Under the pieces are notes generated by a model. The model was not told where the DNA came from, searched no databases, and saw nothing but the letters and a program-made list of their open reading frames with translations. Of a stretch of 64,000 bases of DNA, positions 31,664-44,000 are shown in pieces. Source of the DNA: Monocercomonoides exilis (Eukaryota > Preaxostyla > Oxymonadida > Polymastigidae). The stretch is taken from assembly GCA_001643675.2 (NCBI GenBank), contig LSRY02000053.1:287501-351500 (forward strand). The letters run 5' to 3'. The position numbers and the translations under genes are program-made. The number at the start of each line of letters is the position of its first letter. The stretch's first letter is position 1.

Positions 31664-34600
31664 ATGGCTGAGCCAAGATGCAATCTTTTCAAAAAGGAAG
31701 AAGATTCTTCGAGGCAATATTACAACAAAGAAGGAACAATTTGCCATCCATTATTTCCTCAGATGATCCAGTCATATAGTCAAACTCCATTAGAATGCGA
31801 CGCAATGGGATCCATCAAACAGCTCACAGATGAAAAAATTGAAAATAAACAGAAAAATGAAAATGTTTGATAAAGTTTTATTTTAAGTTTAAAATTAGTC
31901 ATTTGAATAATTTAATGAAAAAAATAAAGTTACTTGAACAATTACAGAAAATAAAGGAAAACGAAGAGCTCTCTTCATGGAACATGATTCAAAGGTTTCA
32001 GAAAGACTTAAATGATTTGAAAGAAACAATTCAAGATTTCAAAGGAAACCAACTTTCAAAAAACCAGAAAAAAGATCAATTTATTTCATCGATTACCCAG
32101 GCATTTGACATGAAAGAGGAAAGTTTAGCAAATTCCTCTTCACAATTGCAATCTCAGAATATTTTAGAGACACATATCCTAAATGTTGTTGGGAACCAAG
32201 CAAAACTTGAATGCGATTTAGAGTATTGCCGATCAGAAATTGAACGATTATCATGCGATATGCGAAAGAAAATTAAGCTTTCAAACGAACTTGTGCAAAC
32301 AATCAACATGATAAAAGAAGATGTTGACAGAATGAATCAAAAAGTTACAAATATTGAAGAATCAGCTCAAAATGAAGGAGGCCAGCTGAATGAAACAAAA
32401 TCACATGCGCGTATATCTTCAGAAGAACAAGAAACGACAGTAACATCCAAAGTAGCAGCAAACAATCCAATTTCCAAGCCGAAAATAATTAGAAGGCAAA
32501 CAGTTTGCTATTCAGAATTACTAAGACATGAAACATGCTGTTTTTTTTTATCTTTCTTTTCCTTTTCTTTTTAACTTCTAATTCCAAATGCAAATTCTTC
32601 TTCTTCTATTTTTATAATCTCATGCTGCTCATTCAAACCTACCCTCCCCTTCCATTTTTCTTCCCTTTTCCTTCTTTCCCTCAGTTCCATGTTTCACCCG
32701 GAAGCCAATCGAGGATCCCAACAGTAGATTCTGAACCATCGCCAAACGCTGCTCCATCCACCCCGTCGATCCTCACACGCCACTCGTCTTTCTGCTCCTT
32801 CTCTCTCACCCCGTCGCCTGCACCGTCACCCCCCATCAGCCACTCGCAGTCCAGCAACGAGACATCACAGCCAACTGCTGTGAACACAAGCACATCTGCT
32901 TCTTCTTCTCCTGCTTCTGCTTCTGTATCTGCTGGTTTGTCTTCTTCGTTAGTATTGTCTGCTTCTTCTGCTTCCTCTTCTTCTTCTTCCTCTTCCTCTT
33001 CTTCTTCCACTTCAACATTCCCTGCCTCACCTGCCTCTATCACACTGTCTCCTTCCCCTCCACTCCACCCAGGAAGGACTGATTCCATTGCTCCTTCGTC
33101 TCTTCATTCGCAGCTGATGGCAGTTGACACAGAAAGCATAGCAGAAATTGTGGCGCGTGTGGCGAAGGAGAAAGTGGCAGAGGTGGCGAGCGAGCAGCTG
33201 GCGGCGATGCTGAAGGAAGAGACGGATGCTGTGTGGAAGGAGATGCAAGGAAAGATGAAGGAGATATCGAGCTCGATGAGTAGTGTATGCTGTGATGTTA
33301 TAATCATGATAATAATTATAATAATAATAAGTTGATTGTTCTGATTGAAGAAAATTGATTTTTCGGATTTTTTTTTTCCCCGTAGAACTTTTTATTTATT
33401 TTTGTTTCTTTGTGTATTTTTTCATTTTGATGGAATTTTCATTGAATTTAAATCATAATAATATCGATGTTTTTATATTTATCATATTCAACTCTATTGC
33501 AACTAGAAACTGATCAATGCGATGAATTCTGCATTTTCCTACATTGAAGAGCTGATTTCCAATGGAAAAGGAGGAACAAATGGAATTTTAAACAACTCTT
33601 TCTCCTCCTCCTCCTCTTCATCTTCTTCTTCCCCCTCTTCCTCTTCTTCCTCCTCATTTTCTTCTGATTCTTCAGATTTTTTCTCAAAAAGCGCCAGTTC
33701 GAATGAAATTTTGAACGGGCAACCCAGAACCAGCTTCAAAGAAGCATCTTCAATTCCTCAAAGAGAAACAATTGAAGAATTATCACAAAGACAAAAATTT
33801 CCAACCACTTTAACACCAAAAGATAATAACAATCACAATAATAGCAATAATAATCATAATAATAACAACCTTTCAAATAACACGATAGCCCCATCAAACA
33901 TCCAGTCACTTGTCCATGAGGAAGTGGAGATGGCTCGCAATTGTCTGATGGCTGACCAGAAAGTGGTGACTGGCTCTGTGATGCTGCTGGGGGAAGAAGT
34001 CGAAGCGATGAAGGAGAAAATGAGTCAGATGGAGCAAGAAATGAGAGAGCTGAGGAAAGAGAATGCGGAACTGAGGCAGAACAATGGGCAGATTCAGCAA
34101 CTGTGTGAAAGAGTGTGGCGGTTGGAGCAAGAAAGGAGGGAAGACAAAGAAAGACAAGGGAAGATGAAGGAAGAAAAAGACGGAGAAATGGAAGGGAACA
34201 TGATGACTTCTGAACAACAACATCAGCTAGAGCAACAACAAGAAGTGCCATATCCAATGCAAAGCGAAGCAACACAGAAGGAAAACGAAGCGATGGCAGA
34301 CAATCCAATCTATGCTGAGCAAGAACCTGGTGTGGGGCAAGCTCCTTCTCCTCCCTTTGCCGGCAGCAGCGATGTTGCCACAGGCAGCACATTCGATGCG
34401 CAGACGCGTCTGTCAGCAGCCCAGCTGCGTCTGAAGCTGATGGAGGAAGAGGAGAAAGTGGTGGAGATCATTGACAAGCGTCTGCACCAGCTGTTTGGGC
34501 AGAAGGGAGATGACGAAGAGAGAGACGAGCAAACACAGGCGCAGTGGCTGGGGATGGGGTGGGGCCATGCTGCTCCGCCTGTGGATGTGAAGGAGGAGAT

Positions 34601-37600
34601 GTTCCAGGAGTCGCTGGTGTTCACGCACGAGGAAAGAGTGAGGGTGGAAGAGGCAGAGAGAGAGGAGGAGGGGTGGAGGCAGAGAAGAGACGAGGAGAGG
34701 GAGAGGAGGAGGAGGCAGAGACAGGAAAGGGAGGAGAAGAGGAAGAAGGAGATGCTGGAGAAGGATACGACGGAGATGAACATGGATGCGCTGGATGAGG
34801 AGATTGAGCGGTTGGAAAGGCAGATGCAGCAACTGGATAAGAAGCACGCATCATCATCATCTTCTTCTTCGTCCATGTTGGGATACGATATGGATGATGG
34901 AGACGGATTCTGGAATCCTCTGGAAGATGACGAGGACATGAATCTGGATGCGAACGGGGGAAGTTTGGGCATTAATGGCTCGTTGAGAGATCCAGAGGAA
35001 GAGGCAGAGGATGAAGAAGATCGGATGTGGGAGGAGAAGATGAGGCAAGAGGAGCCGCCAGAGCTGACGGCGGAGGAAGCGAAGAGGATGATGATGTTTC
35101 TGCCGGGAGGAGAGGCGTACGAGCTGAGGGAGAGGAGGGCGGGGCTTGTGAGGAAAGAGCTGAAGAAGGCGATTGTGACAGAGGTGGATGAGTCAAACAC
35201 ACAGACGTTCCGGCAGCTGCTGTCGATGAACCAGGAGATGTTCAAAGAGATGGAGGAGGAGATGCAGCGGAAGCTGCGATATGGAGGAATGGGAGGAGGA
35301 GGAGTAGGAGTAGGAGAAGGGGTAGGGGTTGGGGAAGCAGGAGAGATGATGAATGAGAGAGAGCGGGACATGGAAGACATGAACGGCGGGATGGGCGGGC
35401 AGGACGGGTCGGAGCGGAGTGAGGCAGAGATGGCGATGGCATTGGGTTTCACAGTGGATCCGAACGGGCGGAGATATCATCCGAGCACGCATGTGCACAG
35501 CTCAGGTGAGATGTCGCACTCAGACTCGTCTACTTCATTCAACACACCACGTTCGGGTTATTCATACTCCACATACACCACATTCCCCACGGAGATCGAG
35601 TACCCCTTCGGTTCTGTTCCACCTGTGGATCCTGGATCTCAGCCACCATCCCCGTCACATGAGAGGCGCATGATGCTTCATGGTGGAATGGGAGGAATGG
35701 GAGGAATGGGGGTGATGGGGCAGATGGGGCAGCCCACAGCGCTGATGCCCATTGCCTCCACATCGTCCACTGCGCAGCCTGTTCCTTCTGCTCCCTCTGG
35801 CTACGGCGAGATGGCCTTCAGCCACGCGGCGATGGCCCATCAGCAGCAGCAACAGCAGTTTTCGCAGTCTCCTTCGGCTTCTGTCTTGTCGTCGGGTGGA
35901 TTGACGCCCGAAGCGTCGAACAACGATCTGCTGCAGGACTCAGAGCAGTACCTGATGCAGATGCAGATGCAGCCGGGGCAGCTGCCTTCTTCTTCGTCTT
36001 CTTCTTTCTCTTCCTCTTCTTCCTCTTCGACTGTCTCAATCACCATCCCTACAACAACATCAACAACACCATCTCCCTCTTCTTCTTCTTCTTCCTCTTC
36101 CTCCTCTTCTGCTTCTATATCTGCTGCTGGCTACACCCCATACAGCTCCTCCACCTTGCCCCGAGCCGGCAACAGCGCGAGCACCCGTGCCATGTATCAG
36201 GTGCCTCCGCTCCGCCTGCGCCCGCAGCATCGCGAGATGGACCCTGCACCAAGTGGCAAGAGCAGCGTGAACTTTGTCGACGATGCCCCGCCTTCTGTGC
36301 CTGTAAGATACAGCATCACCACTCAGCAGAGGCAGAGGGCGAACACACTCTCATGGGCGCAGGTGGCGAAGTTTGTGCCGCGCTCGACAAGATACCCGCA
36401 GATGGCTGAAGGGGAAGAAGGAGGGATGGAGGTGCCTGTCACTGCTGAGGAGGCGGCGATGGTGGCGGCAGCTGCAGCGGCGTCGCAGTACGAGAACGGA
36501 GAGGCAGAAATGGAAGATGCAGCAGCAATGGCTGTGGCAGGAGGAGTAGGTGGAGGAGGAGCAGGTGGTGGTGTTGGAGGAGGAGGAGTGGAAGGAGAGA
36601 CAGAAGAAGACGAAGAACAAGGATTTACAGCACATTACAGAGGCACAGCTTATCTGCAGCACATGCTGAGGAGGAGCAAAGAAGCACATAACGGGCCAGC
36701 TGTGGACGACCCTTTCAACACGCCGTCGATTGGGTCACAGTCAATCAATCCATACTATGACTCCAACTCATCTTCGCCCAGCCTCACCTCGCCAACTGTT
36801 CCATCACCGCCCACAAACTCACCCGTGTTCCACTCAACTGCACGCACCACTGAAGCAAACTTCCCTCCCTTCTCGTTCATCCCACTCCCTTCTGAAGGTC
36901 CTGTCGTTCCTGTTTCTCATCCTCCTCTTTTCTCCCGTGGCAGCTTCCGCACATCTCCAACCTCTGCTGCCTCGTCTGTCTTGCCCATCTCCCGTACGAT
37001 GCCTGCTGGCCCTCTTTCCCCTGCCAGCTCTTCCCCTGAGACTCTCCACACAAACCTCACTCAGATGCAGAGCCAGAATCAGGGCCAGAACCAGAGTCCT
37101 GTGCAAGGCCAGGGGCAAGGCCAGGGACAGGGGCAGGGACAGGGCCAAGCACAGAACATGAGCCAGGGTCCGAACTACCAAAAGAACTCTTCGTCACCGC
37201 TGCCACAGAAGCCGCGCATTCAGCGCTTCCACTCGTTCAACGTGCCATCGTCGGGACATTCATCGTCATACAACACCCATCTCCTTGCGCCAACCTCGTC
37301 CCCGACTGCCTCACCCACCAACCCGCACTATCCGAACATGCCTGTGCAGATGCAGACTCCGCCGCAGAAGAGAGGGCACCGCAGGACACACACCCACACC
37401 CACTCTTCTGTTGCGCACTATCCAATCACCCCGGCCTCATCTTCTCGCTCCCAGTCGCACTTCGAAGATAACTACTCACAGTCACGCTCTCGTTCGAAGA
37501 CGGGACAGAACTACGGCCAGCAGCCACTCACCCCTCCTCCACTCACTGCCTCTGCTGCAATGGGAAGACTGCACAGCCCCTTCGGCTCTCCAACTGACTC

Positions 37601-40600
37601 CCTCACTTCTAATTCTCCTGCTTCTTTTGCTCATTTCTCGCCTACACACGGCAGCTCCCCCGCCACTTCGCCACTTCACTCGCCTTCGCCTTCGATTGGC
37701 TCACCTTCGAAGATCCCTCTCTCTTCTCTCTCGCACTACATCGAGAACTCCTCCCACCCGAATTCTCCTTCTTTGTCTTCTGTCTCCCCCAACCGCCACC
37801 GCCGCCATGCCTCTCACCTCTCCATCCAATCACCAAAACTGGACAACCTCTTCTTCCCTGGCACAGGTAGTGGTACCAACTCCCCAAAGCTCCTCTCCTC
37901 CTCGCGCCATCTGCCCGGCTCCCAGCACTCTTCAGCCAACGTGTCTTCAGCTAACTCAATTATCACACAAACAACTGAGGCAAACTCACCAACAAGCGGA
38001 TCTGCATCGTCAGACCGCTCTATGGTAGATGAAGAAGGATTTCCGGGGTTTTCAGCAGACAACGATCTTTTATTAGACAAAAGCAGTCGAAAGAGATTAT
38101 CAACACCACCAGCGACACCCAGTGCAGATGTGGTGTCGTCGTTTCCGTCTGCCCGGCTGTCGTTTGCAGCGGCTGGCTCACCGCGCAGAGCGATTGACAT
38201 TGTGGAGCAGATGCAGAAAGAGAAAGAGAAAGAGAAAGAGAAAGAGAAAGAGAAGGAGAGAGAGGGGAAAGAGAAGGGAGAAGAGGAAGGAGGAGAAGGG
38301 GCAAGGGATGAGAATCAACAAAAGGAAGAGGAAGGAGGCGGGGGAGGTGAAGCCATTGAAAATGGGAATGAGATGAATAAAGGAATTGCCGATGGGCGGA
38401 AACTCACACAATCCGAAAGAGAAGAAGCACAACCTGAAATGGAAATCGAAAACGAAGGAGAAGAAGAAGAAGCAGACAAAAACGGTGAAAGCGAAATAGT
38501 GGCTGGAGAGACAACAGAAGAAGCGCTGTTCCGCATACTGAACGATGCTTCAGACGAACCTACTCCAAACAATGGCCACACAAACCCAGAGGATTATTCG
38601 CCTCCTCTTCGGAACACTGCTCAGCAGGGTTCCACACCAATAAGACCAGAAAAGCCGCCAACGACGCCTGCGCCTGCTGTTGGCCACTTTAGACAATCTA
38701 CACTTCACTCTGAAGGCATCTCATTCTTCCCAGGCCGTTCGCTGGACCATGTGTATTCACCAACAGTTGGGTCAGACTCTCCTCTTTCATTCACTTACAC
38801 ACCTTCCCCGTCTCCTCCACAGGCTACCCAGCAGCACAGCAAGCTGAGCAATCAAGCAAGCGAGCCGCTCAAAGCAATCATCAACTTGGAGTTTGTCGAA
38901 ACGAATGAGAGAAAGAACACGATTGGATCAACAGTATCGTCGTTTGATCTTTCTGGCTCTGATATCTCCAAATCCTCCTCCGAGAACTCATTTAAGTCGC
39001 ACTCAAGCAGCTCTTCTGTGAGCAACAAGAAGCCTATCAAAGAAAGTGAGAGCATTCCAGCAACAGCGCCTCCTTCCACTCCTTCGTCTTCTCGACGCCG
39101 TCAAAACGAGGCAGACTCAAAATTCGCCCAAACACCATCACCACCACCTCTGGTCAACTCACCCGCTACACAGCAGCCTGGTTCGGCCATACAAACATTG
39201 GCAGGTGAGCAACATGCCCAGTTCCTGCCAAAGTCACGCAGCTCACCATACATCGAAGTGCTGACATATGAAGGCAATCTGGACGACCAGGGCGGATCTG
39301 TGAGTGAGCGGGTGAGAAAGGTGCTGGACAATGTGGAGACGGAGCAGTCGCCAGTGGATAGTGAGAATGCTGAGCTTATGCAGAATGATACGATGAGGGG
39401 GAATATAAAGAGGAATGAAAGGAGTGGAGGAGATGCCTTTGAAGCGAATGAAAACGGAGAAAGACAAGAAGTGCAGCTTTGCACACGAGAGGGAGTTCGC
39501 ATTCAGAAAAAAGGTGGGACACCAAGAGCAAATGAAGGAGCGATAAGAAATGCTGGCTTTGAAAGAGGAAACTATCCAAGTGATAATCAGCAAGGGCACA
39601 ATGTCGATTCAGGCGAGCAAGAATTTGATGTTACAGAAAGTGATGCAGAAATTGGTGCGATACGCGAAGCAGCACAAATGTTAGTGAAGCATGTGACAGC
39701 ACACGACACGAATGATGACTTGACGACTGCAGTGAAGAAGAAGAAGAAGAAGAAATTGAAAGTGCAGATTGAAGCTGTGCCTGATACTCAGTCTGAAGTC
39801 ACATTAAAGAAGAAAAAGAAGAAGAAAATGATTGAACATGTTTCAGTTTCACAGCCGGTTCTATTAGTGCAACATGATCAGGCTTACAATACAATGCAAG
39901 TTCCAGTAAAGAAGAAGAAAAAGAAGAAAGTCACATTTGGAGCGACAATGATAGAAGGCATTAGTAAGAGTGAAAAACAGATTCCAACACAAAGCAGTCT
40001 AGCTGGCCCAGCTCCGACTGGAACAGGAGTAATAGTGAAGAAGAAGAAAAAGAAGCTGCGGAAGGCTATTTCAGAGAACATTCCTATTTATTCTCCAAAT
40101 GACCAATCTTATTCGAGTCCTTACACGATGCCAGGCCTGCCAACATCTGGCTCATACTCACTGTCTTTTGCTGTGTCCTCTCCTCTCATTCGTCGCAGCA
40201 TTGATAAAGACAGCCCAATCAACACATCACCCACCACACCTTCTCCGCTGACCGAATCGCAGAGCTGCCAAATGGAGCCTACAGAAAAGGATGCGAATCA
40301 ATTTACTCCGATGAATGCTTCAGAGGCAGATGATCAGATGATGTATGCAAAGGGGATGGATGGGCCTGTGCCTTATGAAGAGTACCAGTCAAAGTCGATT
40401 TTAAGTCCGATAGTTAAATTGCAGGAAAGCGAAGATAGCGAATTGAGTGATGCACACACATGGCGAAGTGAAGACGAGGAAGAGCTGGAGTCAGTAGATA
40501 ACAACGTTGCTTTGGATGGAAATGGCAACGGGAACGAAGACGATAACGAAAGCGGTTACCCGATTCCTGCTGGCAGCGAGCTTGAAGACGAATACTCAGC

Positions 40601-40793
40601 GAATGCTTCATCACCTGCGAATCAGCAGGATTCTCTGAACAGAGAGGGTGTTCTGCGCAGCACGAAGACAACGCATTACATTACCCAGTCGAACTCTGTT
40701 CCACTTCATCAGCCTGTTGAAATATCACTGAGCTCATCAAAGTCGATGAAAATTACACCGATATCAACAACTTTTAATTCACAACCAAGGTGA
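31664..40793 (+). CDS. Giant low-complexity coiled-coil protein, unknown function
   Basis: Four exons (31664-31864, 31930-32502, 32685-33284, 33507-40793) encode 2886 residues. Introns of 65, 182 and 222 bases start GTTTGA, GTTTGC and GTATGC; all are phase 0. Residues about 68-230 are coiled coil (LLEQLQKIKENEELSSWN onward). Serine runs, Asn/His-rich and Glu/Arg-rich coiled-coil segments follow, then long Ser/Pro/Gln-rich disordered stretches, including a GQGQGQ run near 37105-37150. Near the C-terminus four lysine blocks (about 39734, 39807, 39907, 40036) are separated by 20-40 residues. The third reads KKKVTF, which fits the RVxF docking motif for protein phosphatase 1. No enzymatic domain, signal peptide or membrane span is visible. 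It looks like a disordered scaffold. The first AT-rich 380 bases of exon 4 differ in composition from the GC-richer remainder. Confidence 0.8.
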
Positions 40794-41036
40794 GCTTTTG
40801 ATTTATTATTATTATTTTTTGATAATTAGGATATTATTGTAATTATTGTTTTTATTGAAATTAATATTTCTTTTTTATGTATTTAATGAACCTTTTATTT
40901 GTCAATTTGTTGACTTCTTATTTTAACTTTGGCGAATTTATCATCAAAAATATCTTTTATTATAATTTTAAGTGAAGTGAGATGAAGTGATAAAGAAAAA
41001 AGTAATTATAACATGCATTTTTTAATTTACGAATTC
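40794..41036. other. Convergent spacer
   Basis: 243 AT-rich bases between the stop codons of the giant coiled-coil gene and midasin. The bases after the stop at 40791 read AGGTGAGC, which could imitate a 5' splice site, but no further exon fits in the space. Confidence 0.6.
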
Positions 41037-44000
41037 TTATCCTTTTTGTTCCATCATTTCGAACCATTGCCTAAGTGAATCACCCAACACTCTGGGGAGT
41101 GAAGATAGATCACGAAGAACAATGTAATAAGGGAACGGGAATAAGTCAAGCACAGGTATCAATTTTGTGCGGCCTCCTTCTTGAATGACTCTTTTAGTCT
41201 TTACGATGCTGTTGATGTGTGAAGGAGATGGCGTGGGTGTGGGTGAAGGTGAAGGTGAGGTTGAAGGAACAGGAGAAGGAGAAAAGCGTGGAGCAGGTGA
41301 AGCGGATGAGGAAGATGCTGTTGGTGTAGGAGTGGGAGATGGGAATGGATGCGATGGACAATCAATAATCAGAAACACCACAAATATTCCCTTGGCTGTT
41401 GCTGTGCTGACCCATTGACGTATTTCTTTGAACTCCTTCGTGATTCTTCCATCTGAAATGATAAACATAATCTGATTGCTCGTTCCGCTTGCTCCGCCTC
41501 CCTGTGAATCTGCTTGAGCCATGATGTTAACAGCCTCCTGCATCAAAAGCTCAAACTTCGTCTCGTTCTGTGCAAATGTGAATTGAGATACCAAAGACGA
41601 GCCATCACCCTCGTTAAACGGCTGATCGAACGGAAGCACAGTTCTCACGGTCGAACCAAACGATGCGACTGCCACCTGTCCAGCTTCAAGATGGGTCAAC
41701 GAGCGGCACAGCATCGCCATTGACTGAAGAGCAAGCAAGCCAGCATCCAATTCTCTCATCGAGCGAGAGTCGTCAATGGCAATCAGCACATGATACTTCC
41801 GCTTGTCTGGTGTAGTCTTCCTCATCCAGATCTTATCCTTTCTGAAATGGCTGGCGATGTACGGGATCACACGCCTCATGTTCAGTCTGCGCCCAGTTCT
41901 GAACTCACCTCTTGCTCTTGATGCGTGTGTTGGAGCCAAAATCAGACGCAACTGCTCTGACAAATCAGTGCTGAGATCTGATGTAGAAACAAGGATATGC
42001 TGCCAGATCTCATCGGCAGTTCCCTTTTGCTCAGTTGTTGGAGTAGACAGATCGATAACAGCATCCTCTTCGTCCGATTTCTCCTTTGAAAGAGAGAAAG
42101 GTTCGGTTGCTTTGTGCTGAACCAAGTCAATTTGTATGTTGCTGAATGAAGGCAGGTCCATTTTCTGTGTTTGCTGCTGTTGGAGATGAGAAAGTGGATT
42201 GGAAGCTTCCTCCTCATCTTGAGGGATGGATGGTATTGGCCGTGCAATGATTCCATTTTGTCTTTCCGAACTGTCCTTTTTCTTTTGAGCTTCTTTTCGA
42301 GATTCCACTTCTTTCCTTTCTTTTTGTTTGACATCTTCATTTTCGCTTTGCTCATCATGCTGCTCAGAATCATTTGTGTCTTGTTCTTTTGCTGATTGAT
42401 CTTTCTCCTTTTCATTTTGTTCCTGTGAATCAGAATTATTTCTCGTTGTCTTCTTCTGATTCGTTTTCACAAGTTCAGCAATCACCTTCTCTTGCTGTTT
42501 GCTTTCTTCTTCACCTGATTCTTCAATATTTTCTTCTGCATTATCTTCTTCTGTGTGGGGATCTCTTGCAATGTCTTGCTTGCTCTTCTTAATCTGCTCT
42601 GAAGTTGCTGGTCCCAATGTCTGGTCAAACGATTCGTCTTTTGATTTCTGCTCATTGTTCATTTTGTCTTCTGCTTCTTCATCTATCTCGTATTGATAAG
42701 ACAATCCCTGGTCATTTGATCGTTCTTGATGATGCTTTTCTTGTTCATTCGTCTCATTTTCTCCTTTAATCATTCTCAGCTTCTGCTTCCAAGACTTTGA
42801 AGGATCGCCCATCTTTCTCAATGGGTTAATCTCTGCCTGGTTGGCAGAGTCATCCATTCCGTTATTGTCATTCTCTGAACTGCTGGACGAATCTGACGGA
42901 AACTCGTCCCGCTCATCGCGCTCAATAGGAACATAGTCGTCATCTTCGTCTTCTTTCTTCTGTCTGTTTGAGCGAGTGCTGGCTGATTCTTGTTTTGTTC
43001 CATCATTTTCCTCTCCGGTTTCATCAGTTGCTTTCTGTCCAGGTGCTGCTCCTGACTGCTTCTTCTTCTTCTCTTCTTTCGATGTCATTTCTCCAGCTTC
43101 TCCTCCCATGTCTGTTCCTTCTGTCGTTCTTTCTTCTGCTTCTTCTCCCTTCGCTTCCTGATTTTCTTCTCCTTTCTTGTCTTGTTGCTCTTCTCCTTCT
43201 TCAGTTGGTTTGCTTAATGCTTCATCTGCTGTCTCATCGATTTCAATGTCTGTTTTTTCTTCTGGTTTCTCAACGGCTTCCAAGATATCTTCGTCTGATT
43301 CTTTCATTTCAGTCTTCACAATTCCATCTTCGATGTCTGGATGGTTCTTTGATTCATCATCCTCTTCCCCTCCTTCCTTCTTTTCATTCTCTTCTCCTTC
43401 TTCTTTATTTTCATCTCCTTCCTCTTCTTCTTCACTTTCATCGCCTGCATCTTCAAACTGCAGATTTTCGAGGTCGGGCATTTCCGGAACCTGATCTTTG
43501 ACACCAGGCAAAAAGAGACTTTTTTCGTCCTTTTCTGCTGAGCCATCATCTTCACCAGGTTCTTCATCAGGAGCAGATGCATTTTCAGCACCTTCCAGAT
43601 CGTCTTCCACATTCACCACATCCTCCATTTCTGGAAGCGCCTCTGTTGCATCACCTTCCAACGGCTTATCATCAGCTTTATCAGTTTCATCTTTTCCTTC
43701 TTCAGGTTTTTCTTCATTTTCATCTTTGTTTCTATCTTCTGGAGGCTTTCTGTCTTCATCATCAATTGCAGAGTTTTCATCAAATTTGGCTCTGAGTTGC
43801 TTGTCTTTGCTGTGCTGTTTTGTATTTCGTTGTTTATTTTTGTTCTTTGTCTTATCAACAAATTCAGTTTCTGTCTGATCAATTTCGTTGTTTTCATCTT
43901 CTTCTGCCTCTTCGTTGTCTGGGTTGTCTTCTTCATCTTCAGCTTGTTCCAATTGTTTTCCGCTCTGTATCGGTTTGCTCTTTTTCTTCTCATCTTCATC

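Noticed and set aside
40785-40800. A further 5' splice site (GTGAGC) at the end of the giant coiled-coil gene
   Set aside because: Only about 240 bases separate it from the midasin stop codon and no exon with coding character lies between; the TGA is taken as the real stop.
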